Below, piece after piece: positions 1 to 10,900 of a stretch of 64,000 nt of DNA; positions within the stretch are counted from its first letter, which is position 1, and the number at the start of each line of letters is the position of its first letter. Position numbers and translations under genes: made by a program. Below the pieces are notes generated by a model. It did no database searches, had not been told where the DNA came from, and worked only from the letters and a program-made list of their open reading frames with translations. The DNA is from Lampris incognitus (Eukaryota; Chordata; Actinopteri; Lampriformes; Lampridae), in contig NC_079217.1 in NCBI RefSeq assembly GCF_029633865.1, positions 32,065,090-32,129,089 on the forward strand, written 5' to 3'.

Positions 1-369
1 TTCCCGCAGTGCGAACTGTGCTTATGTCTGGGTGAACCAAGCCGAGGCTGACAACTCCCAGAACTCCGGCAGCTTGAGAGAAACCGCATTAGTTGTCAAG
101 TTCATAAAGATTTGTCTCTGGAAACGTCCAGCAGACAAACATCAGGGTCACCAATGTGGAAATTGCAGGGAAGTAGAGATGGACAATTTCTCTCATTGAG
201 TACACGAGAGCGTGTATCATTTATTCTTCCGTATAAAATCACCATCATCAACAACATGTCGCAGCTCCAACCAACCTAGTCCTCGCCTCGCCCTCTCAAC
301 CCGGAAACCCTTTCTTAAAGGGCCCGTGTCTACCAATTATGGTGGTTTGTGCTCATATAGTCCGCTACA
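1..369 (-). mobile_element. Gypsy-type LTR retrotransposon, 5' LTR and gag start, rest beyond left edge
   Basis: Read on the minus strand, 369-155 is an LTR of about 215 bp opening TGTAG and ending CCACA. A primer-site-like TTGGTGACCCTG follows at 155-141, then a gag start near 107 (residues AVSLKLPEFWELSASAWF). The same order, LTR size, primer-site-like sequence and gag motif (AVSLKLPDFWEMAVAAWF) occur in the Gypsy element at 18380. A stop codon interrupts gag shortly after this motif. Confidence 0.72.
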
Positions 370-407
370 ATGTAAAATTTACTTAAAAGTAAATCAAAAT
401 AAATACT

Positions 408-515
408 CTCTCACATATAATAAAATAAACATACATGAAGATGTAGCATTTAGAAAATTAACTGTACTTGTATTCATATTAGAAGCTTTCAGCTTCACAG
501 TAGGACAGTGCAACG
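408..515. repeat. Direct repeat copy 1, AT-rich
   Basis: This stretch, containing TGTACTTGTATTCATAT and GCTTTCAGCTTCACAGTAGG, recurs at about 2300-2416 on the same strand and partly inverted near 2934-2965. Origin unknown. Confidence 0.55.
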
Positions 516-529
516 TAAACATAGGCATA

Positions 530-2230
530 GCCAATGGAAAGAAGAACTGGAGTTGTTCCCTGGGCACGCAGCTGCCCACTGCTGCTACAGTGCCTGGCAA
601 AACCCCCTTGACAGTCATCACTAACTTCTGGGTTATAAAATATACTCACACATCTGTTCCTGAACAATATTATTTTTGTGAACCCATAAGCTGTAACAGC
701 ATGTCCGCAAAGCCAAAATAAGTTATGTTTCGCTGACTTTTTGTAAATGACTTAAAAACTAAAATATAGTGCTTGTATAAGTATTCAACCCCCACATATC
801 AATACTTTGTAGAGTACCCTTTTGCTATGATAACAGCCATGATTCTCTTGGGTTAAGTATGTACAAGCTTTTCACATTCTTCTGGAGTAATTTTTGCCCA
901 TTCTTCTTGGCAGAATTTGTACAGGTCTAGCAGGTTGGAGGGATGGTGCCTCTGGACTGCGATTTTCAGTCTGTGCCACAGATTTTCAATGGAGTTGAGG
1001 TCCAGACTTTGACTTGGCCACTCTAAAATGTTCACCTTTTTGTTGCTGTGCCATGCCGTTGTTGCTTTAGCCTTGTGCGTAGGATCATTGTCCTGCTGGA
1101 AGGTGAACCTTCTCCCAAACTTCAGTTTTATGGCAGACTGCAACAGGTTTTCTTCCAATATTTCCCTGTATTTAGCTCCATCCATTCTTTCCTCAATTTG
1201 GACAAGGTTCCCAGTGCCTGCAGATGAAAAGCAACCCCATAGCTTTATGCTGCCGCCATGCTTCACTGTAGGGAGGGTGTTTTTTTGGGGCATGAGCAGT
1301 GTTAGGTTTGCACCACACATAATGCTTTGAGTTTTGGTCAAAAAGCTCAACTTTCATCTCATCTGACCACAAAACCTTTACTCACATCCTAACTGCATCT
1401 CTGTCATGCTTGGTAGCAAACTCCAAGCATGCTTTTATATGCATAGTTTTGAGCAATGGCTTCTTACTTGCTACTCTCCCATACAGGTCAGATTTATGGA
1501 GGACCCGTGATATGGTTGACTCATGCACATTTACTCCAGTTTCAGCCACTGACCTCTGGAGCTCTTTTAAAGTAATTGCAGGATCATCTGTGGCTGTCCT
1601 CACCAGCCCACATCTTGCTCAGACACTTAGTTTTGAGGGACAGCCTGTCCCACAAAGTGTGTGGGTGTGTGATACATCTTCCACTTTCTGGCAATGGATC
1701 CAACAGTGTTCCGTGGGACATCCAAACACTTTGATACTCTTTTGTATCCCTTTCCCACCTTCTGCATTTTAATCACTCTCTTACTTCAGTATTATGCTTG
1801 TTTGTCTTCATTTTCTGATGGAGTTCACACCGGGCTAATGAACTTTACACAGAGTGCTTTTTCTGCCCATAAACGAGAACATTACTTTAATATCTTACAG
1901 GTGCACACTAATTATGTCCAATTGTGTTTATCTTGAGTTTGTTTTAGGAATAATTTGACATTTGTGAAAACTTGGAGCCTTCAGAGCACAAGGGGTTGAA
2001 TACTTATACAAGCATTATATTTTAGTTTTTCATTTATTAATAAAAAGTCAGTGAAATATAACTTGTTTTGGCTTTGGGAACATGTTAAGAGTTTATGGGT
2101 TCACAAAAATAATATTGTTCAGGAACAGATGCGTGAGTATCTTTTATAATCCAGAAATTAGTGATGACTATCAAGGGGGCTGAATACTTTCGCAGGGCAC
2201 TGTATATAATAGGATGGGTTAAATGCAGAG
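530..2230 (+). repeat. SINE 3' tail (type b) split by the Tc1 element
   Basis: GGGCACGCAGCTGCCCACTG before the Tc1 and AGGATGGGTTAAATGCAGAG after it together match the continuous tails at about 37280-37345 and 52558-52640. The Tc1 inserted at a TA within this tail. Confidence 0.7.
588..2202 (-). mobile_element. Tc1-like DNA transposon with long (~0.2 kb) terminal inverted repeats
   Basis: CAGTGCC... at 588 and its inverse ...GGCACTG at 2202 are flanked by TA at 586-587 and 2203-2204. The inverted arms extend about 200 bp, through the ...AAGTATTCAACCCC block at 780-792 and its inverse near 1992. Minus-strand transposase pieces at about 1330-853 ([30 protein letters not shown]) and 1603-1382 (helix-turn-helix part) show the DDE domain, with frame breaks between them. 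Non-functional as read. Confidence 0.9.
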
Positions 2231-2299
2231 TGCAAATTCATTGTAAGAATACAATGTTAAATAAAGTGGCTTTCATTTCATTTCAGTATTCTCTCAAAA

Positions 2300-2416
2300 A
2301 AATAAAACATTTAATAAAATAAATATCCATTAAGGTGCAACATTTAAAAAATCAATTTACTTGAGCTGTACTGTACTTGTATTCATATTTACAGCTTTCA
2401 GCTTCACAGTAGGACC
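2300..2416. repeat. Direct repeat copy 2, AT-rich
   Basis: Similar to 408-515 with small indels. Together with the SINE-tail halves, these two copies flank the Tc1. Confidence 0.55.
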
Positions 2417-2455
2417 AAGCAACAGTCCCAACTTGTGCTGAGATTCATTGTTTTT

Positions 2456-2580
2456 TCATCCATCCATCCATTATCCAAGCTGCTTATCTGAATTCGGGTC
2501 ACAGGGATGCTGGAGCCTATCCCAGCAGTCATTGGGCGGCAGGCAGGGAGACACCCTGGACAGGCTTCCAGTACCTCACA
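2456..2580 (-). repeat. SINE (type a) 3' fragment
   Basis: Inverse of the GGATGGATGG-tailed SINE end; contains CAGGGATGCTGGAGCCTATC and the reverse of the CTGTCCAGGGTGTCTCCCTG block. Confidence 0.8.
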
Positions 2581-3000
2581 GATTGTATTTTCATGTTTGT
2601 TTGGTTTTTTTTCCCCCAGAATAATTAACTTGTCTATGTTGTTTGCAGAAAGGGCAGATCTGCTGGCAATAACCTCTGGTTTATCTGCTTTTGCCATAAC
2701 TATGAGGCTGCGCTGTTGTAAATTACCTACGATCTCTCTGTGGCATGTGTGTGTGCACATGCATGCTTAGTGGGCAGCTGAACATACAAAATCCCTTTAC
2801 GAAAGTTGCTAGGGGGGAAACTTGGAGTATTAAATTAAATTCGACACAGAAGTTTCACACATGCAGTGGTTAAAACAACGCTGCATTTGTTTGTTATACA
2901 TACGTGCCAAACCGAAAGACCCATAACAAACATTTTCAGTATGAATACAAGTACAATTACATCCCTAATGAATAAATAAATAGATAGATAGATAGATAGA

Positions 3001-3356
3001 TAAGGTGGCGCAGTGATTACTGCAGTCACCTCACAGCAAGAAGGTCCCGGGTTCGAGTCCCGGGGTAGTTCAACTTTGGGGGTCATCCCGGGTCGTCATC
3101 TGTGTGGAGTTTGCATGTTCTCTCTGTGTCTGTGTGGGATTCCTCCGGGTGCTCCGGTTTCCTCCCACAGTCCAAATACATGTAGGTCAGGTGAATCGGC
3201 CGTACTAAATTGTCCCTTGGTGTGAATGTGTGTGTGTCGGCCCTGTGATGGACTGGTGGCCTGTACAGGGTGTCTCCCTGCCTGGACTGCTGGGATAGGC
3301 TCCAGCATCCCCGCGACCCTGAGAGCAGGATAAGCAGCTTGGATAATGGATGGATA
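3001..3356 (+). repeat. tRNA-headed SINE (type a), nearly full length
   Basis: The head has box A-like GGTGGCGCAGTGATTACTG and box B GGGTTCGAGTCC, then the body CTCCGGGTGCTCCGGTTTCC, and a 3' end running into GGATAATGGATGGAT. It begins directly after a (TAGA)n run. Confidence 0.85.
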
Positions 3357-3364
3357 TATATCTA

Positions 3365-5615
3365 CTACTACTTTCGGCTGCTCCTGTTAGGGGTCGCCAC
3401 AGCGGATCATCCGTTTCCATTTCTTCCTGTCCTCTGCATCTTCCTCTGTCACACCAGCTACCTGCATGTCCTTCTTCACCACATCCATAAACCTCCTCTT
3501 TGGCCTTCCTCCTTTCCGCTTCCCTGGCAGCTCCATATTCAGCATCCTTCTCCCAATATACCCAGCATCTCTTCTCCACACATGTCCAAGCCATCTCAAT
3601 CTTGCCTCTCTTGCTTTGTCTCCAAACCGTCCAACCTGAGCTGTCCCTCTAATATAATCGTTCTTAATCATGTTCTTCTTCGTCACTCCAAATGAAAATC
3701 TTAGCATCTTCAGCTCTGCCACCTCCTGTCTTTTCATCAGTGCCACTGTCTCCAAACCATATAACATAGCTGGTCTCACAACCATCTTGTAAACCTTCCC
3801 TTTAACACTTGCTGGTACCCTTCTGTCGCAAATCACTCCTGACATTCTTCTCCACCCTGCCTGCACTCTCTTCTTCACCTCTCTTCTATACTCCCCATTA
3901 CTTTGGACAGTTGACCCCAAGTATTTAAACTCAAAACGCCTTTGTCACCTCTGCTCCTTGCATCCTCACCATTCCACTGTCTTCCCTCTCATTCACGCAT
4001 AGGTATTCCGTCTTGCGTCAACTGACTTTCATTCCTCTTCTCGCCAGTGCATACCTCCACCTCTCCAGGCTCCCCTCAACCTGCACCCTACTCTCGCTAC
4101 AGATCATAGTCCACGGAGACTCCTGCCTGATCTCCTCCGTCAACCTGTCCATCACCATTGCAAACAAGAAAGGGCTCAGAGCTGATCTTTGATGTAATCC
4201 CACCTCCACCTTGAACCCATCTGACATTCCCACCGCACACCTCACCATTGTCACATTTCCCTCATGCATATCCTGCACCACTCCTACATACTTCTCTGCA
4301 ACTCCTGACTTCCTCATACACAACCACACCTCCTCTCTCGGCACCCTGTCATATGCTTTCTCTAAATCCACAAAGACACAATTTAACTCCTTCTGGCCTT
4401 CTCTATACTTCTCAATCAACATTCTCAAGGCAAACATCGCATCTGTGGTGCTCTTTCGTGGCATGAAACCATACTGTTGCTCACTAATCATCACCTCTCC
4501 TCTTAACCTAGCTTCTATTACTCTCCCATGTTGTCATGCTGTGTCTGATCAACTTTATACCTCTGTAGTTGCTACAGTTCTGCACATCGCCCTTATTCTT
4601 GAAAATCGGTACCAGTATGGTTCTTCTGCACTCCTCAGGCATCCTCTCACTTTCCAAGATTGTGTTAAACAATCTAGTTAAAAACTCCACTGCCATCTCT
4701 CCTGAACATCTCCATGCCTCCACAGGTATGTCATCAGGACCAACTGCCTTTCCACTTTTCATCCTGTTCATAGCTGCCCTCACTTCCTCCTTGCTAATCC
4801 ACCGCACTTCCTGATTCACTATCCCCACATCATCCAACCTTCTCTCTCTCTATTTTTTTCCATTCATCAACCCCTCAAAGTACTCCTTCCACCGTCGCAG
4901 CACACTCTCCTTACTTGTCAGCACATTTCGCCCTAACCTGCTGCACATCCTTCCCAGCTTAATCCCTCTGTCTAGCCCAGTGTTTCTCAACCTAGTCCTC
5001 AAGAAACCCCTATCCTGCAGATTTTCATTGTAACCCTGCATAGGTAGCCCTGCTTGTACTTACTCAACCAATCATCTCGCAGCACTTAATTATGCAAGGT
5101 GTGCAACATCTGACAAAATTCATTGCTGATTGGTTGAATAACTACAAACAGGTACCTATTCAGGGTTGCAAAAAAAATATGCAGGATAGGGGTTCCTTGA
5201 GGACTGGGTTGAGAAACACTGGTCTAGCCAATTGGTACAAGTCCTTTTCTCCTTCCTTAGTGTCTAACCTCTCATACAACTCACCTTACACCTTTTCCTT
5301 TGCCTTTGCCACCTCCCTCTTCACTTAACGCTGCATCTCCTTGTACTCCTGTCTACTTTCTTCATCTCTCTGACTATCCTACTTCTTTGCCAACCTCTTC
5401 CTCAATATACTGTGCTGTACTTCCTCATTCCACCACCAAATCTCCTTGTCTTCCTTCATCTGTCCTGATGACACACAAAGTACCTTCCTAGCTGTCTCCC
5501 TCACTATTTCTGCAGTGCTTGAGCAGCCATCCGGCAACTCTTCACTACCACCCAGTGCCTGTCTTAACTCCTCCCTGAACTCCACACAAGTCTTCCTTCT
5601 TCAAATGGATGGAGA
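3365..5615 (-). mobile_element. RTE-clade non-LTR retrotransposon remnant (reverse transcriptase)
   Basis: Minus-strand frames carry reverse transcriptase blocks in order: RTIL and IFKNKGDVQNCSNYRGIKL (about 4650-4560), YGFMPRKSTTDAMFALR (about 4480), FVDLEKAYDRVPREE (about 4390-4330), and a C-terminal part ending KKWKRMIRCGDP (about 3390). The palm block FADD is not intact. Several stops and frame shifts; 5' end unclear. Clade is inferred from the C-terminal WLGHVWRRD/IRCGDP pattern. Confidence 0.8.
4978..5221. mobile_element. hAT-type MITE, palindromic, 244 bp, with perfect 8-bp duplication
   Basis: CAGTGTTTCTCAACC at the left end and its inverse GGTTGAGAAACACTG at the right end are flanked by GTCTAGCC on both sides (4970-4977 and 5222-5229). 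It interrupts the RTE element. A related copy is at 53583-53825. Confidence 0.9.
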
Positions 5616-5624
5616 TATATATAT

Positions 5625-6780
5625 CTCCTTTATTTAACCAGGTAAAAGACCCATTGCGATTAAAAATCTGTTTCAAGTGACCTGGCAAAGAGAGCAGCAG
5701 AAATATTGTTACAACAATCAACACAAACAATACAAACAGACAAATACAACTGTCACACAGTGCAAACAAATGAACGTAACATCTAGTTAATATGCAATAC
5801 AAGGTCAAGGACAAAAATCCAGTTATGATGCATAGACAAGTACAAATTTCTAGAATGATTTCAGTCAAAAATTTAAGAGTATTCATATTGACCAAGAGTA
5901 CTATTTTCTCGATCCTTTAAAATTGACTTAAATTTCCCCATAGTAATCAGCTCTGACAATTTTAGGCCCTTCTGTACCTTATTCCAGGAAGAAGTGGCAG
6001 TGTATTTAAAAGCTTTTTTGCCTAATTCTGTTATAACTCCTAGGACCAACATCTGTAGAATATCGTTGAGAGTGCAGGCCGTACTGATTTTGGTTTTTAC
6101 ACATGTATGTACACAGATAAGGAGGAACCAGCCCAAGGAGAGATTTATACAACCAATGCAAAAGTCTGCGGAGATACAGAGATGGCCACTTAGCAGCAGC
6201 ATAATACAGTGGTGTACACGATTGCTACAGCCAGTAATAAAATGTAAAGCACAATGGTATAGTGTCCAACTTCTTTAAGCAGTGGTCAGTTGCGTTCATA
6301 AAGAGCATGTCCCAGTAATCCATTAAAGGTAAAAAAATAATAATAAAAAAACACAATTGCTGAAATCAAGTGTTTCCTTGCTTGGAGGGAGAAAGAGGGT
6401 TCATTCCTAAAAAATAAACTATTTAAATTTCAACTTGGAAACAATTTTTTAATATGTGATTTGAATGACAAGTTCTGATCAATAACAATACCTAAGTATT
6501 TATATGCTGTGACCAGTTCAATTTCAACCCCTTGCACAGTCGTGATCTTAGGAAGATTTGATGTTAACTTTTTGCCATTTGAAAATATGAATTTGGAATT
6601 GTATCCAACACCATCTTAAGTTGAGTTAAATGGGACTGAACAACATCAAAGGCTGACTGCAGTAATTCAAGGATATGTACTACTGAAGGGGATGAGCAAT
6701 AGCTGACTATCATCTGCATAAAAATGGAATGCAGCATTTGATAAATGATCACAGATTATATATACTGCTGTCTTAACTTT
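5625..6780 (-). mobile_element. L2/Rex1-like LINE 3' half, degenerate
   Basis: Minus strand carries RT remnants FYADD (about 6716), LGIVIDQNLSFKSHIKKL (about 6490-6440), the thumb region with ARKHLISA, and KKAFKYTATSSWNKVQKGLK (about 6020-5960). The 3' end is the common fish repeat TTTATTTAACCAGGTAAAAG (5630-5649 on +). Many frame breaks. Confidence 0.7.
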
Positions 6781-6849
6781 TTGGATCGTGTCACATGAAC
6801 ACTAGGAACATATCTGAAACAACTCCAGCATGAAAAAAAGATTGAAATA

Positions 6850-7130
6850 TGATGCCGATGTGGTCATGCTTCTGTTGGACACAGTCAATATTACTGTGCA
6901 ACAATGTTCCCATATATTTTGATGTACTTTATAACTACATTAGACTGACAAGTGACAATATAACAATATATTATAAGTAACAAGTGACGAATGCTGCCAC
7001 AATTCATAGTCCAAAAAATTAGCTGCAGTAGGTTTTTCACTGCCCCCTACGTCAAAATATATTGGAACATTGTTCGACTGTATTATCAATTGCCTGTCCA
7101 GTAGAATTGCCACGCTGTCATCACTTTTCA
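6850..7130. repeat. Inverted repeat pair, ~80-bp arms
   Basis: ACAATGTTCCCATATATTTT at 6900-6919 is mirrored by AAAATATATTGGAACATTGT at 7053-7072; similarity continues outward to about 6850 and 7130. The right arm carries a 63-codon minus-strand open frame I do not recognise. Confidence 0.6.
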
Positions 7131-7580
7131 AATGGATAAAATAAAGACTTATTAACAGAGGAAAATAACATTTAAGCTTGAATTGTAATATTGGTGAGTA
7201 GAAGCCTCTTCTGTGCTTGGAGTGGCTTATTTCTGTGGCAGGGTACCAATAGTTGCCCAGCTTACTTTTCCCCTGACATCCTATACAGTTATATATGTTT
7301 TTAGGCTTGTATAGCCAGCATAAATCTCATGAGAAAAACTCTAGTTTTCTACAAGATATTAGTTTGGAAAGGATCGACTGATCCGATTGGGCCTGGCAGC
7401 TGGAAGCCAGACCAATCACTGAACTATCAAGAGCAGTTTAGATGATGGCCACCAGTGATAAACATTGACACTGTTGTTGTTTTCCAAATATAGCGTTGCT
7501 GACAGGTTGTCATCATCTAAACCCTGCCGATTGTCCACTGATTTAGGCTGCCACTAACCAGAGTACAATCAGCCAACCCA
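7131..7580. other. Unassigned srpra intron sequence
   Basis: No exon, transposon or RNA gene recognised in this stretch. Confidence 0.4.
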
Positions 7581-7582
7581 CT

Positions 7583-7755
7583 AAAATGTTGTTGCCCATC
7601 CCAGTTTGATAGCAAAATGGATACAGAAAATCTTGTTATGCTGTTTTCCCATTATGCAGCTGTGCGAGGATAAAATGTTGTTGCCCACCCTAGTCTGATA
7701 GCAAAATGGATACAGAAAATCTTGTGTTATGCTGTTTTCCCATTATGCAGCATGT
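7583..7755 (+). repeat. Tandem duplication of ~87 bp just upstream of an srpra exon
   Basis: AAAATGTTGTTGCCCATCCC... (7583-7660) and AAAATGTTGTTGCCCACCCT... (from 7673) are near-identical units, each ending CCCATTATGCAGC. The second ends about 65 bp before the exon at 7821. Confidence 0.85.
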
Positions 7756-7820
7756 GTAAAGTGGTACGTGACGCTTGTAGACCCTTACCAAAGCTTCTTT
7801 TCTTGTTTGTGTGAGTACAG

Positions 7821-7993
7821 CTGTGGCCTCAACAGTAAAGCAGGCCCTGCAAGATTCGCTGGTGCAGATCCTGCAGCCTAAACGAAGGGTAGATATCCTA
7901 AGAGATGTCCTGGAAGCACAGAGCCAGCGACGGCCTTTTGTCATCACATTTTGTGGTGTCAATGGGGTTGGCAAGTCCACTAACCTGGCAAAG
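7821..7993 (+). CDS. srpra: srpra exon (P-loop exon)
   Basis: Acceptor AG at 7819-7820, donor GT at 7994. The first two bases finish a split codon. It encodes the linker helix [17 protein letters not shown] and the G1 P-loop GVNGVGKST, and ends in phase 0 after LAK. Confidence 0.95.
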
Positions 7994-10900
7994 GTGAGAT
8001 CTGCAAGAGCAGCCTATTCAAGAGAAATTTGGGTAACACTTTCTATGAAGCTTGCATCTATAACGCACTATAAACATCTATAATGCCTATAAGCATCTAT
8101 AATGCTCTATAACACCCTATAAACACCTATAACGGCCATACTTTCCTATAATGTATATTACAATGACTTAACGGCTATGGCTGAAGACTGTGAAAAAGCA
8201 CTGAAGTCTCATTATGCATCTCTACAAAACTTCAGCAAAACAAGTTGGCTATGATGTATTATGACATTTGACAGATAAACAGGCTAATGATGACATATTT
8301 ATAATGCATAAATCTGTTTTAAATTGACAATGTATCATAAAGGTGGTTATGAGGTGTTGTGTGGGTGTATACATGGTTATAATGAATCTTGCAATGACTT
8401 ATAGCTACACTTATAGGGCGTTATAGATGCTTATAGGGCATTAAGTTGGACAAAAAGGACCAGATGGATATATACCGTATTGAACATGGAATTTAAGATA
8501 ATTTAAGGCTTTTAAACAGCTGTCGTCACCACCTGCAAAGAAAGCAGTCGCGTTTCTGCAGTCAAATAGAATATCTCAAGCTCACACAGGCTTGCTGGGG
8601 GTTTAGTCCAATCAGATTGCGGCTATTTGTAAACAGCCTCCCAGAGCCAATCGAGGACTCTTTTCATCTACCCTCAGGTTGGTCCTGTCTACATTAGTTA
8701 ACCTTTTACTGGTTGTATTTAAGACCTTTTAGATGAGAATTGGTTGTTGTTATTAGGTGAAAAAAATGATCAACTGCTTTTTGGGAGTAGTTGATGACTA
8801 CTAAAATGCAGCATACTCATGCATGGAAAACGTGTCACTCCAGGCACCTGACCAAATTTGGCAACCCTGTACACATTTTAGGCACTGTTGTTAAAGGTTT
8901 AATTTCAAAGCACTTTATATCCATCCATCTAAGAGAAAATTTGTCACCTGGGATTTATGTTCATTTTTCCTAAAAAAACTAATTATTTAATATAAATTTG
9001 ACCATTTCAAATGCAAAGGTCTTACCAAGTCCTCTCATACGATCAGTTGTGTTGTAGGAGAAGTTGTCAATTATTTAATTTGGTACATGGCTATGATTAG
9101 GGATGCAACTCTTCATATATATAATTCCCTGTGATTGCCCTGTGATGGCCTGGCGGCCTGTCCAGGGTGTCTCCCTGCCTGCCACCCAATGACTACTGGA
9201 ATAGGCTCCAGCATCCCCACAACCCTGAGAGCAGGATAAGCCGTTTGGATAATGGATGGATGTCTAATACCAAGACGTAATTCTTATTCACCTCATATGT
9301 TGGTTCTGTTAGCACCTGGTGATTATCACAGTGTACATGTCCTCCAGAACTCAACCCTGCACTCTTCTTTTTGATCAGATCTCTTTCTGGCTGATTGAGA
9401 ATGGGTTCACTGTTCTGATCGCAGCCTGCGACACATTCCGTGCCGGAGCAGTGGAGCAGCTCAGGACCCACCAGCGGCGCCTGAACTCTCTGCACCCTCC
9501 TGAGGAGCATGGGGGCCAGCCAGTGGTACAACTCTATGAGAAAGGCTACGGCAAGGATGCAGCTGGAATTGCTATGGAAGCCATCGCCTATGGTAAGGTG
9601 GTTTCTTCTTAAAAACACTAAGTTTACTGGTTGAATTTGTGGGTGACAAGTTCAGGATGCCATGATTCTATGGGCAGAGTGACAGCTTATGTGTCTGTGT
9701 GTATGCATGGCAATTAAAAATAAAATACTACACTAGACTGACGTTTTCCTTTTGTTTTGATATTAATAGTTTATCCAAAGTCACTTTGAATTGTCGAGAT
9801 GCAAATAATCTGCATTATATAAATAAATGAATGAATGAATATTTGGAACACCTGTTACAAGGTAAACTTCCCAAGAAAGCTATGATCCTTTAATTATTTC
9901 ACTCACTCCCATAGTCTGCCTCAGTTATAACGAACTGGAAATCCAGATGAGTGGAAAGATCCAAGTGAAAGCACTCAAACACTGGGCAGGTGTTCTTAAT
10001 ATTTATGAACGACTTGGTGTACGTCACTAAGCCATTGCTGGTATCCTTTAGTTATTGTCAGTTTCAAAACGCATCTTCCCCACTCTGTCCTCCAGCCCGT
10101 AACCAGGCCTTTGACGTAGTGCTGGTGGACACTGCAGGGCGTATGCAGGACAATGCCCCACTGATGACTGCTCTGGCCAAACTGATTGCCGTCAACATGC
10201 CGGACCTCGTGCTGTTTGTCGGAGAGGCCCTGGTGGGCAATGAAGCTGTTGACCAGCTGGTAAGACTTGTAAAAAAAAATAAATTCTGAGAAGTCTGTGC
10301 CATTTATCTGTGCACACATATGACCAGCTGGTAATATTTACACATGACAGTGCACTGTTTGAATGATGCTACTGCTGGCAATTGCGATTTTTATAAGAAA
10401 GAAAAGACAAAATGTGAAGATTTACAAAAAAGAAAGATTAAAAAGCCACCAATCAAAACACGACATTTCAAACATATGGTTGAGGCTTGGAATCGAGAGG
10501 TCGGATAACTTTGAGTCTTAAGCATAGCCTTTGGACTTGGTACAGATAGCAGAGAGGTTTATGCTCAGAATAACGGTCATGAAAGGATGCACTAACTTTG
10601 AAAACCGGAATCAGGGTTGTTTTTGATTTTACTTGTTTGAAACTGTCTAGCTGACTTCAGTTTTGCTTAGCATTGCTCCTTACTGTTGAATCATGTATAA
10701 TTTCAAAGCGGATACTGGGAAAAAAAAACCCCAGCAGAAAAGCATGATTATGAAACATCTAACCAGACCAATATGCTAGAAACAAGGCAATATGCCATCT
10801 GTCGCACAGATCCTGTCATGCCCTAACTATAATATTTCTCATGCCCTCAGGTAAAGTTCAATCAGGCTCTGGCAGACCACTCCATGTCTGACAAACCTCG

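Noticed and set aside
212..721. 169-codon open frame on the plus strand
   Set aside because: It spans the LTR of the Gypsy copy and the left end of the Tc1, so it is chance openness across unrelated repeats.
3001..3080. Possible tRNA gene from box A and box B in the SINE head
   Set aside because: The cloverleaf stems do not pair and the same head occurs in many SINE copies; it is a tRNA-derived retroposon.
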